Assembly: GCA_034434015.1 (NCBI GenBank)
Contig: DAOUAB010000079.1
Location: 1-19,642, forward strand
Origin: SpSt-583 sp034434015
GTDB lineage: Bacteria > Chloroflexota > Anaerolineae > Anaerolineales > UBA6663
Length of the DNA stretch: 19,642 nt
Direction of reading: 5' to 3'
Program-made: the position numbers and the translations under genes
Notes under the pieces: model-generated
Seen by the model: only the letters and a program-made list of their open reading frames with translations
Database searches by the model: none
Told to the model about the DNA's origin: nothing
Shown here: piece after piece, positions 12,867 through 19,642 of the stretch
Layout of the letters: each line of letters begins with the position of its first letter
Numbering within the stretch: the stretch's first letter is position 1

Positions 12867-13481
12867 ATGCCGGATGAAGCGACTCGTTTCCTTCAGGAAG
12901 AGGCCAGGCGGCTCGCCGACGAGAACCGCGAACTTCGCGACGAACTGCGCGCCCTGCGCGAATCCGTCCACGCCCTGTCGTCGCTCTACCTCCTCTATCA
13001 GAATATCACCGCCGAGACCGACGTCTTCCAGTTGCTGAGCGACATCCTGGACACCGCGATGGTGGTCCTCAAAGCCTCCGACGGCTCGCTGATGCTCACC
13101 GACGAGACGACCGGCGAGCTGGTCTTCGCCGTCGTGCGCGGCACGGCCTCCGAGTCGCTGCGCGGCTACCGCATCCCGCCCGGCCAGGGCATCGCCGGGT
13201 CGGTAGCCGCCAGCCGCAAGCCGGAGATCGTCCTGGACGTGCGCCGCGACCCGCGCTTCTACGCCCTGGTGGACGAGACCACCGGCTTCAAGACCCGTTC
13301 GATGGTGTGCGTGCCGCTCTGCCTGGACACCGGCCGCGTCCTGGGCGTCATCCAGGTGCTCAACAAGGTCTCCGACCGCGAGTTCACGCAGGACGACCTG
13401 GACCTGATGCTGGTGGTGGCGCAGCTGGCCGTCCACGCCATGCATCGCGCCGAACGGGCCGGCGAGCCCAAGGCCGCCTGA
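12867..13481 (+). CDS. Coiled-coil plus GAF-domain sensor protein
   Basis: The 204-aa protein starts with a charged helix of heptad character (about 5-35: EEARRLADENRELRDEL and onward), followed by one GAF domain (about 45-195). GAF landmarks are PPGQGIAGSVA (about 109-119), a DxRRDPRF stretch, ETTGFKTRSMVCVPL, GVIQVLNK and the final FTQDDLDLMLVVAQLA. GAF domains bind small ligands such as cyclic nucleotides or haem, or serve as dimerised signalling modules. No output domain is attached, so it may work as a partner or adaptor. The MVCVPL cysteine lies at a position common in many GAFs and does not by itself indicate a bilin. The ATG at 12867 has GAGGT (12858-12862) upstream. A terminator separates it from the receptor kinase gene downstream. 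Confidence 0.85.
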   Translation: MPDEATRFLQEEARRLADENRELRDELRALRESVHALSSLYLLYQNITAETDVFQLLSDILDTAMVVLKASDGSLMLTDETTGELVFAVVRGTASESLRGYRIPPGQGIAGSVAASRKPEIVLDVRRDPRFYALVDETTGFKTRSMVCVPLCLDTGRVLGVIQVLNKVSDREFTQDDLDLMLVVAQLAVHAMHRAERAGEPKAA

Positions 13482-13509
13482 CCCCCGGCTTCGGCCTTGA
13501 CAAAGCGTT

Positions 13510-13540
13510 GGGACGCGCGCCGGCGCGTCCCTGTTTGTTT
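13510..13540 (+). terminator. Intrinsic terminator after the GAF-domain gene
   Basis: GGGACGCGC (13510-13518) and GCGCGTCCC (13523-13531) form a perfect 9-bp GC-rich stem with a GCCG loop. It is followed by TGTTTGTTT (13532-13540). The gene stop is 29 nt upstream, so this is a convincing rho-independent terminator isolating the GAF gene from the kinase gene. Confidence 0.75.
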
Positions 13541-13554
13541 CCACCGTTCGCCAT

Positions 13555-13560
13555 TAGAAT
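13555..13560 (+). promoter_or_regulatory. -10 box of the kinase/lipoprotein operon
   Basis: TAGAAT lies 32 nt before the ATG at 13593, with a predicted start near 13567 and a full Shine-Dalgarno AGGAGGT (13580-13586) in the leader. The region 17 nt upstream (TGTTTG) is only a weak -35 and overlaps the terminator U-rich tail of the preceding gene. Confidence 0.5.
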
Positions 13561-13592
13561 CGAAGCGCCCTGCCGCCTCAGGAGGTCCCCCG

Positions 13593-16500
13593 ATGGACAA
13601 TATCCAGCCCGGCCAGATGCTCGGCGCTTACCGCATCATCAGCCAAATCGGCCAGGGGGGGATGGCCACGGTCTATAAGGCCTACCACGCCGCCATGGAC
13701 CGCTACGTGGCCGTCAAGGTGCTGCCTTACCAGCTGGCCGAGAACCCGGAGTTCAGCGGCCGCTTCCAGCAGGAGGCGCGCACCATCGCCCGCCTCGAGC
13801 ACGCCCGCATCCTGCCGGTCTACGACTACGGCGAGAGCAACGGCCTGGCCTACTTGGTCATGCGCTTCCTGGACGCCGGCACCCTCAAGGACCGGATGCG
13901 GACCGGCCCCAAATCGCTGAGCGAGGTGGACCGGCTCTTCACGCAGCTGGCCGAGGCGCTGGATTACGCGCACCGGCAGGGCGTCGTCCACCGCGACCTT
14001 AAGCCGTCCAACGTGCTGATCGACGCGCAGGGCGACCTGTTCCTGACCGACTTCGGCATCGCCAAGCTGCTGGAGGGCGGCGCGCAGTTCACGTCCACCG
14101 GCGCCATGATGGGCACGCCGGCTTACATGAGCCCCGAGCAGGCCCAGGGCGAGAAGGTCGATCAGCGCTCGGACATCTACTCGCTCGGCATTATCCTGTA
14201 CGAGCTGACCACGGGCCGCGTGCCGTTCGAGGCCGAGACGCCGCTGGCCGTGGTGCTCAAGCAGATCAACGCGCCGCTCCCGCCGCCCTCGTCGCTCAAG
14301 CCCGATTTCCCGCCCGCCCTGGAGCGCGTGCTGCTCAAGGCGCTGGCCAAGAGCCCGGCCGACCGGTTCGCGAGCGTGGCCGAGTTCCTGGCGGCCTGGA
14401 AGGCGGCGCTGGCCCAGGTGGACACCGTCCGCGCCGCCGCGCCCACCCCGGCCGAGGTCCAGGCCGCCGTGCCCGCCACCCTCATCTCCCCGGCGGCGGC
14501 CACGGCAGTCGGCCCGCCGCCGCCGCCCGCCGGCGCGCCGACCGCGGCCCCCCAACGGTTCCCGGTTCTCCCGGTCGTCGGCGCGGTGGCGCTGCTGGCC
14601 GTGCTCGGCATTGTGTTCGCCGTCTTTGTCTTGCCAAACCTGTCGGGCGGCCCGTCCAGCGAGGCGCGCGCCACCGCCACCCTGGCCGCGACCTCCGCCG
14701 CAGAACCCACCGCCCCGGACCGGACCGAGGCGGCCGCCGCCACCGAAGCGGTGCCGGCGACCGAAGCGCCGGGCGCGGCTGTTGAACCCACCTGGCGGTC
14801 ATGGACGGCCGCCAATCGTGTCCGCGCCCTGTGCGTGGACGATGGCGAGCTGATTGCGGCCGGCCCGGGCGGGATCACGGTCTGGGACATCGAGTCGGAG
14901 ACGGTCCTGGAACGCCACACCACCGGCAACGGCCTGCCGCACGCCAACGTGTTCGCGGTGGTGGCGGGTGACAACGGCGGGTTGTGGGCCGGCACCGAGG
15001 CCGGCCTGGCCCGTCTGGAGGCCGACAGCGCGGAGTGGCGCGTCTACACCACCCAGAACACGAGCGGCGGGCTGGACAGCGATCTCGTGTCGGCCCTGGC
15101 GATCGCGGACGACCGCCTGGTGGTCGGCACGCAGTACAGCGACCGGGACGGCGGCGGCCTGTTGATCTTCGACGGCCGCAACTGGGAGCCGGCGCCCGGC
15201 TTCCCGTCCACGCACCCCGACCGCGCCCTAGACGAGGGCAAGCTGGCCAACGCCGTCAACGTCATCCTGCCCGTCGAGGGCGGCGAACTGTGGGTCGGGA
15301 CCGAGGTCGGGCTGGGGCGCTATGATCGGGACGCCGGCGAATGGACGCGCTATACCACGGACGACGGCCTGCCGGACAACCGCATCCTGTCACTCTACAG
15401 CGACGACGACGGCGTGCTGTTCGTGGGCACGGGCGCGGGCGCGGCCAGCTTCGACGGGACGACGTTCACGCCGACGGACCAGGCGCCGCCGTACGGCGTG
15501 TACGGCATCGTCCAGGACGACGACGGACGGTATTACTTTTCCGGCGAGGGCGGCATCTGGCAGTACGACTTCGCCGCCAATCTGTGGGAGGAGTTCAGCC
15601 CCCAGGCGGGCACGCTGGACTTCTATTCGATCACCGGCGCCGTGGCCGCCGACGGGGTGCTGTTCTTCGGCTCGGACGGCGTCGGCCCGATCCGCTACGA
15701 CGGCGACGAGTTCACCCCCTGGTATCAGGACGACTCGACGGTGGCGGCCTGGCACGGACATTTCCTGCGGCCGCCGGACGAGAGCGAGCTCTGGGCGGTG
15801 GAAGCTTACGGCTGGTACGCGGACCGCTTCAACGCCGCCAGCTTCGCCTGGGAGCCTTACACCGAGAACCCGTGCGGCTGTGTGCCTCTGACCTTCGACG
15901 CGGACGGCAACCTGTGGGGCGGGCGCTGGCAGGCCGGCTTCGTGATCCTGGCCCCAGACGGCGCCCTGATCGAGGTCGGTGTGGATCAGGGCCTGCCGAC
16001 CGAGATCAACGCGAGCGTCATCGCGCCGCTGGGCGATGGCGCCGCCTGGCTCGGCACCGACGAGAACGGGCTGGCCTACTACGACGGCCAGACGGTCACG
16101 TTCGTGGGCGAGGCCGAGGGCGGCCCGCCGCCCGGGCGGGTCTGGTCCCTGTTCCTGGCCTCGGACGGCGCGCTGTGGGCGGCTGTCGGCGAGCACGTCA
16201 GCCGCCGCGACGCCGACGGGAACTGGGAGCATTTCCGGCGCGGCGAGACCTTCGACGATAGTTTCGAGTGGGCCTGGGAGTTTGTCGAGGCGGCGGACGG
16301 CGCGCTCTGGGTCGCCACGCATGGCGGCGGCGTGTACCGCTATCAGGACGGCGCGTGGACGCAATACACGGATGGTCGGCGCGGCGTGGAATTGCCCTCG
16401 GACTACCTCTACGCCGCCGCCGTCGCGCCGGATGGCGGCCTGTGGTTCGGCGGGGACGGCGGCGCGGCGCGCTTCGACGGCGCGGATTGGACGGTCTATG

Positions 16501-16607
16501 ACACGGAGGATGGCCTGATCAACAACCTGGTCTACGATATTTACGCGGAGCCGTCCGGCGCGGTCTGGTTCGCCACCGCCGGCGGCGTGTCGCGCTACGG
16601 GCCGTGA
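13593..16607 (+). CDS. PknB-type Ser/Thr receptor kinase with extracytoplasmic beta-propeller
   Basis: The 1004-aa protein begins with a complete Hanks-type kinase (about 13-270). It shows the glycine loop IGQGGMATVYKA (19-30), Lys42, Glu61, HRDLKPSN (133-140, Asp135), DFG (153-155), GTPAYMSPEQ (174-183) and SDIYSLG. An Ala/Pro juxtamembrane stretch leads to one membrane helix (about 325-349), then an Ala/Thr/Glu stalk (about 352-400). About 600 residues of tandem repeats follow, with units such as LWVGTEVGLGRYDRDAGEW, LWVATHGGGVYRY and LWFGGDGGAARFDG. These look like Reg_prop-type propeller blades, probably one or two large propellers outside the membrane that sense a ligand and control the kinase. 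All catalytic residues are intact. The ATG at 13593 has AGGAGGT upstream; the longer frame from 13497 runs through the terminator and promoter. A FecR-type lipoprotein gene follows after 35 nt. Confidence 0.9.
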   Translation: MDNIQPGQMLGAYRIISQIGQGGMATVYKAYHAAMDRYVAVKVLPYQLAENPEFSGRFQQEARTIARLEHARILPVYDYGESNGLAYLVMRFLDAGTLKDRMRTGPKSLSEVDRLFTQLAEALDYAHRQGVVHRDLKPSNVLIDAQGDLFLTDFGIAKLLEGGAQFTSTGAMMGTPAYMSPEQAQGEKVDQRSDIYSLGIILYELTTGRVPFEAETPLAVVLKQINAPLPPPSSLKPDFPPALERVLLKALAKSPADRFASVAEFLAAWKAALAQVDTVRAAAPTPAEVQAAVPATLISPAAATAVGPPPPPAGAPTAAPQRFPVLPVVGAVALLAVLGIVFAVFVLPNLSGGPSSEARATATLAATSAAEPTAPDRTEAAAATEAVPATEAPGAAVEPTWRSWTAANRVRALCVDDGELIAAGPGGITVWDIESETVLERHTTGNGLPHANVFAVVAGDNGGLWAGTEAGLARLEADSAEWRVYTTQNTSGGLDSDLVSALAIADDRLVVGTQYSDRDGGGLLIFDGRNWEPAPGFPSTHPDRALDEGKLANAVNVILPVEGGELWVGTEVGLGRYDRDAGEWTRYTTDDGLPDNRILSLYSDDDGVLFVGTGAGAASFDGTTFTPTDQAPPYGVYGIVQDDDGRYYFSGEGGIWQYDFAANLWEEFSPQAGTLDFYSITGAVAADGVLFFGSDGVGPIRYDGDEFTPWYQDDSTVAAWHGHFLRPPDESELWAVEAYGWYADRFNAASFAWEPYTENPCGCVPLTFDADGNLWGGRWQAGFVILAPDGALIEVGVDQGLPTEINASVIAPLGDGAAWLGTDENGLAYYDGQTVTFVGEAEGGPPPGRVWSLFLASDGALWAAVGEHVSRRDADGNWEHFRRGETFDDSFEWAWEFVEAADGALWVATHGGGVYRYQDGAWTQYTDGRRGVELPSDYLYAAAVAPDGGLWFGGDGGAARFDGADWTVYDTEDGLINNLVYDIYAEPSGAVWFATAGGVSRYGP

Positions 16608-16642
16608 CAACGCGCCCCTGCCTCTCGCAGGGAAACTCAACC

Positions 16643-18400
16643 ATGCCACGACGCCTGATCTCGGCCGGCCTGACGCTGCTCCTGGCGGTCCTGGCCTGCG
16701 GGCTGCCGTCCGGCGCGGCCCCCACGCCCACGCCGGCGCCGCGCGTCGCGCAGTTGTCGGAGATCAGCAACGACGTGCGCGCGCGCGACAATCGCGCGAA
16801 GGAGTGGGAGACGGCCGGCGAGGGCCAGGTGATCGGCGTCACCGGCGGCGTGCGCACCGGGGACCAGGCCAGCGCGCGCGTCGACACCTCGGAGGGCTCC
16901 ATCCTGCGCCTGGCCGCCAACACCCAGTTCGAGCTGTTGGAGTTCCCGCCCGGCTCCGAAGACCCGGTGACCAGGCTCCGGCTGGAGGCCGGCAAGCTGT
17001 GGATCGTGGTGACCCAACAGTTGGGCGCCGGCTCCTTCGAGGTCGAGACGCCGACGGGCGTCGCCACTGTGCGCGGCTCGATGATGAGCCTGGAGCAGTC
17101 CGGCGGGGGCGCGCTCGTCGTCACCTGCCTGGAGGGCGCGTGCCGCCTGGCCAACCCGGACAGCGGCGCGGCCGTGGACCTGCAGGCCGGCCAACAGAGC
17201 GGCATGGCGGCGGCGGGCCAGGACCCGGCGCCGCCCGCGCCGATGACGGCCGACCAATATCAGGACTGGCTGCAAAACGTGCCCGAGGCCTTCAACGCGG
17301 CGCAGAGTTTGCTGAGCCAGATCACGCCCGCGCCGCCGGCCGGCGACAGCCTGGGCGCCGGCCCGGGCGGCAACGAGTCCAGCCCGCGCCTGGTCTTCGA
17401 CGGCCGGGGCATGCTGCACCTGGTCTGGGAATCGCGCAGCCGGCGTCCCGGCGGGGACTACTTTCACCGCCTGCGGAATGCGGACGGGACGTGGTCCCAG
17501 CCCGAAAACCTGACCGAGGACTTTCAGTACCTGTACGGCAGCCTGGCGCTCCTGCGCCGCCCGGATGGCGCGCCCTGCGCGCTGTGGAACGGCGCACGCA
17601 CCGGCACGGCCGATATCGGCCTGTATCAGCGCTGCCGGGTGGACGGCGTCTGGTCGGAGGCCGCGTTTGTCGAGGTGCGCGGCGTCACCAGCCGCGACTT
17701 TGACTTCGCCTTCGCGCCGGAGGGCGCGCTGCGCGCCGCTTTCCTGACCGGGGCCGGCACGATCAGCTTCGACCCGCGCGACCTGAACCAGGCGGACCCG
17801 CCGCAGGAGCCGCTCCAGTTGTCCGACCAGAACCTCAGCCTGCGGCCGGCTTTCGAGATCGACGCCGGCGGCGGCTTCCACGTCGCCTGGGTTCGCCTTG
17901 GCTCGGCCGGCAGTGATCCGGCCGCGGCCTCCTACCGGTTCTCGTCCGACCAGGGCGTGACATGGAGCGAGGCCGCGCCGCTGACCGAGCCGGAGGCCGG
18001 GCTGGACTCGCTCAGCCTCAGGCTGGCCGCCGACCCGGCCGGCGACATCCATGCGCTGGTGAGGGGCGCAGCCCTGGTCTACCGGCGCTGGTCGCCGGGC
18101 GCCGGCTGGGGGCCGGCGGCGGCGCTCACCGATCAATCCTTCAACGGCTTCAGCCTGCAGATCGCCTTTGGGCCGGACGGCCAGCCGCAGGTGATCTGGG
18201 CCAACACCCAGGGGCTGTGGCTGACGCGCCGGCAGGCGGACGGGACGTGGACGACGCCCGAGAGCGTGATCGCCACCAGCGGCTACACCGGCGAGACGGC
18301 GTTCGCCATCGACGCCCAGGGCGTGCGCCACATCGTCCGGCCGGAGCCCAGGGCCGCGGACGCCGGGCAGACCGATCTGGTCTACGTCGCCCTACCTTAA
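16643..18400 (+). CDS. FecR-domain lipoprotein with C-terminal propeller-like repeats
   Basis: The 585-aa product has a lipoprotein signal: RR at 3-4, a hydrophobic core, and lipobox VLAC with Cys19. A short Thr/Pro spacer follows. Residues about 40-190 resemble the FecR domain (RTGDQASARVDTSEGSILRL, LEAGKLWIVV, FEVETPTGVATVRGS, VTCLEGACRL, LQAGQQS). After a helical linker (MTADQYQDWLQNVPEAF, 201-217), residues about 245-585 contain repeats such as LVFDGRGMLHLVWES, W-S-E/Q-P, and FGPDGQPQVIWANTQGLWL, typical of BNR/sialidase-like propellers; no enzyme active site was recognised. It should be anchored to the outer face of the cytoplasmic membrane. The ATG at 16643 is chosen because it gives a proper signal peptide; a GTG frame from 16604 would begin at the kinase stop. 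It is 35 nt after the kinase gene, so the two are likely co-expressed and may interact. Confidence 0.82.
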   Translation: MPRRLISAGLTLLLAVLACGLPSGAAPTPTPAPRVAQLSEISNDVRARDNRAKEWETAGEGQVIGVTGGVRTGDQASARVDTSEGSILRLAANTQFELLEFPPGSEDPVTRLRLEAGKLWIVVTQQLGAGSFEVETPTGVATVRGSMMSLEQSGGGALVVTCLEGACRLANPDSGAAVDLQAGQQSGMAAAGQDPAPPAPMTADQYQDWLQNVPEAFNAAQSLLSQITPAPPAGDSLGAGPGGNESSPRLVFDGRGMLHLVWESRSRRPGGDYFHRLRNADGTWSQPENLTEDFQYLYGSLALLRRPDGAPCALWNGARTGTADIGLYQRCRVDGVWSEAAFVEVRGVTSRDFDFAFAPEGALRAAFLTGAGTISFDPRDLNQADPPQEPLQLSDQNLSLRPAFEIDAGGGFHVAWVRLGSAGSDPAAASYRFSSDQGVTWSEAAPLTEPEAGLDSLSLRLAADPAGDIHALVRGAALVYRRWSPGAGWGPAAALTDQSFNGFSLQIAFGPDGQPQVIWANTQGLWLTRRQADGTWTTPESVIATSGYTGETAFAIDAQGVRHIVRPEPRAADAGQTDLVYVALP

Positions 18401-18426
18401 GGCGCGCCCGGCGCCGCGACCCGGAC

Positions 18427-18459
18427 AAAAAACTCCCGCCGAGGCCGGCGGGAGTTTTT
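18427..18459. terminator. Bidirectional intrinsic terminator between the lipoprotein gene and dnaN
   Basis: The left arm AAAAACTCCCGCC (18428-18440) and right arm GGCGGGAGTTTTT (18447-18459) are fully complementary around a 6-nt loop. The A-run on one side and T-run on the other provide a U-tract for transcripts from either strand. This suits the convergent arrangement of the lipoprotein gene (+) and dnaN (-). Confidence 0.9.
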
Positions 18460-18478
18460 GGGGGGCAGCGGGGCGGGT

Positions 18479-19612
18479 TCAGCGTCCCAGGTGCATGGGC
18501 ATGACGACATAGACGTAGTCGTCGCGGCCCACCGGCCGCAGGACGCCCGGGCTGGTGGAGGCCGAGGTCTCCAGGGCGACGTTGGGCGTGTCGATCACGT
18601 TGAGCACATCCACCAGGTACTTGACGTTGAACGCGATCTCCACCGGCTCGCCCTCGATAGTGGCGTCCAGCTCGGCCATGTTATCGCCGGTCTCGGCGGC
18701 GGTGGCGGAGATGGTGACGTGGCCGGGGACCAGGTCGTCGTCGCCGGGTTTGACCTTGAGCCGGGTGGTGTGGGCGGCTTCGCGCGCGATGATGTCCGAC
18801 GATTTGCAGGCCTTGCGGAACTCCTCGGTCGAGACGACGGTGCGCGTCTTGTAGCCCTTGGGGATGATGTTCTGGTAGGCCGGGAAGGTGCCCTCGATCA
18901 GCTGGGAGGTCAGCTCGACGTTGCCGTGGTGGAAGATCACCTGGCCGCGGCCGGGCGGCAGGTCCATATAGACCGGGTCCTCGGCGTTGATGATGCGGCC
19001 CAGCTCGGCCAGGGCGCGGGCCGGGATGACGGCCGTCACCGGCTCGTCCACGGGCGTGGAGAGGTGGGCGACGCGCTCGGCCACCCGGAAGCCGTCGGAG
19101 GCGGCCAGCGTGACGCGGTTGCCCTCCAGGCGCGCCAGCACGCCGGTGAGGATCGGGCGGGCCTGGTCGGTGGCGGCGGCGAAGATCACGGCCGCGATCA
19201 TGTCGCGCAGGTCTTCGACGTTCAACTGGATGGCGTTGTCGATGTCCGCCGGGCGGATGGCCGGGAACTCCTGCGCGTCGATGCCCTTGATGCTGGCCTT
19301 GATGCGCCCGCACGTCAGGTTGACGGTCTGCGTGCGCGCCGTCAGGCTCAGGGTCACGGTGTCCTGCGGCAGCGTGTTCACCAGGTCCACCAGCGTCTTG
19401 GCCGGCAGCGTGATCGAGCCTTCGTCCTCGATTTTGGCCCCGATCCAGCAGGTGATGGCCAGCTCGAGGTTGGTGGCCGAGAGGCGCAGGCGCCCCTCCT
19501 CGGCGGTGAGCAGGATGTTGCCCAGCACCGGCAGCGTGCTGCGCGCCGCCACGGCGCGTGAGACGAGGCTCAGGCCCTTGGCGAGGTTGTCTTGCAGGCA
19601 GGAGAACTTCAT
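18479..19612 (-). CDS. dnaN: DNA polymerase III beta subunit (sliding clamp)
   Basis: The 377-aa product spans the three topologically repeated domains of the beta clamp. The N-terminus MKFSCLQDNLAKGLSLVSRAV and ATRSTLPVLGNILL-like block (22-35) are characteristic, as are FPAI (116-119), ASDGFRVAE in domain 2 and the tail YVYVVMPMHLGR (366-377). The penultimate PMHL replaces the common PMRL that lines the partner-binding pocket. The homodimeric ring holds DNA polymerase and other partners on DNA. The ATG at 19612 leaves 30 nt before the window edge, in which no promoter can be identified. dnaA is not within the downstream side seen here; the upstream side lies outside the window, so linkage to the replication origin cannot be judged. 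Confidence 0.95.
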   Translation of the reverse strand: MKFSCLQDNLAKGLSLVSRAVAARSTLPVLGNILLTAEEGRLRLSATNLELAITCWIGAKIEDEGSITLPAKTLVDLVNTLPQDTVTLSLTARTQTVNLTCGRIKASIKGIDAQEFPAIRPADIDNAIQLNVEDLRDMIAAVIFAAATDQARPILTGVLARLEGNRVTLAASDGFRVAERVAHLSTPVDEPVTAVIPARALAELGRIINAEDPVYMDLPPGRGQVIFHHGNVELTSQLIEGTFPAYQNIIPKGYKTRTVVSTEEFRKACKSSDIIAREAAHTTRLKVKPGDDDLVPGHVTISATAAETGDNMAELDATIEGEPVEIAFNVKYLVDVLNVIDTPNVALETSASTSPGVLRPVGRDDYVYVVMPMHLGR

Positions 19613-19642
19613 AGTCGGCGTCAGTTGAAAGGCGTCAGCTCA

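Noticed and set aside
13497..13502. Perfect TTGACA downstream of the GAF gene, a possible -35 box
   Set aside because: There is no -10-like sequence 16-18 nt downstream; that region is the GC-rich stem of a terminator.
11880..13544. 554-aa open frame on the minus strand opposite def, rpsU and the GAF gene
   Set aside because: It runs across three well-supported genes and their promoters; a real gene here would be incompatible with def, bS21 and GAF on the other strand.
16637..18331. 564-aa open frame on the minus strand opposite the FecR-type lipoprotein gene
   Set aside because: Composition is a shadow of a GC-rich gene, and the plus strand has a lipobox, FecR motifs and repeats.

Overview
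This is a GC-rich bacterial chromosome segment with no sign of phage, plasmid or transposon. The gene style suggests a member of the Chloroflexota (Anaerolineae-like): a PknB-type receptor kinase with an outer beta-propeller, a FecR/propeller lipoprotein, an FGE-like domain on a Pro/Thr/Ala stalk, and zinc-ribbon membrane proteins. That taxonomic call is inferred from protein style, not from a marker gene. All 19 genes look intact except the acyl-CoA synthetase cut by the left edge.

Layout. 1-230 (+) is the C-terminus of an acetyl-CoA-synthetase-like enzyme, followed by a hairpin and a membrane-anchored FGE-like protein (358-1458, +). Convergent to it is a seven-gene minus-strand run reading leftward from 6525: HIT-family protein, cupin, thiolase, 3-hydroxyacyl-CoA dehydrogenase, YkgJ-type cysteine-cluster protein, M29 aminopeptidase and a LOG/TIGR00730 protein. 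Short gaps (11-63 nt) suggest one operon whose core is beta-ketothiolase plus 3-hydroxyacyl-CoA dehydrogenase. Divergent from it are biotin-protein ligase and a 69-aa membrane protein (6584-7634, +).

The centre (7664-11934) holds two paralogous zinc-ribbon/membrane proteins on the minus strand. Divergent from them is a cNMP-fold protein carrying two [two-TM + bacterial PH] modules, followed closely by peptide deformylase. rpsU (bS21) follows with its own strong promoter. Its leader combines a Shine-Dalgarno-sequestering hairpin with a 14-codon upstream ORF whose stop overlaps the rpsU start; this is the most unusual regulatory structure seen here.

The right part (12867-18400, +) is a signalling block: a coiled-coil/GAF protein with its own promoter and terminator, then a kinase-TM-propeller protein probably co-transcribed with a FecR/propeller lipoprotein. 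A strong bidirectional terminator separates these from dnaN (18479-19612, -).

Several genes share a TAnnAT -10 box placed very close to the start codon, so some transcripts are probably leaderless or nearly so. In several cases the longest reading frame begins inside or upstream of the promoter, and starts were corrected accordingly. No strongly supported novel multi-gene system was found. The best candidates for new biology are the rpsU leader, the cNMP/double-PH protein with its divergent zinc-ribbon pair, and the kinase-propeller/FecR lipoprotein pair.
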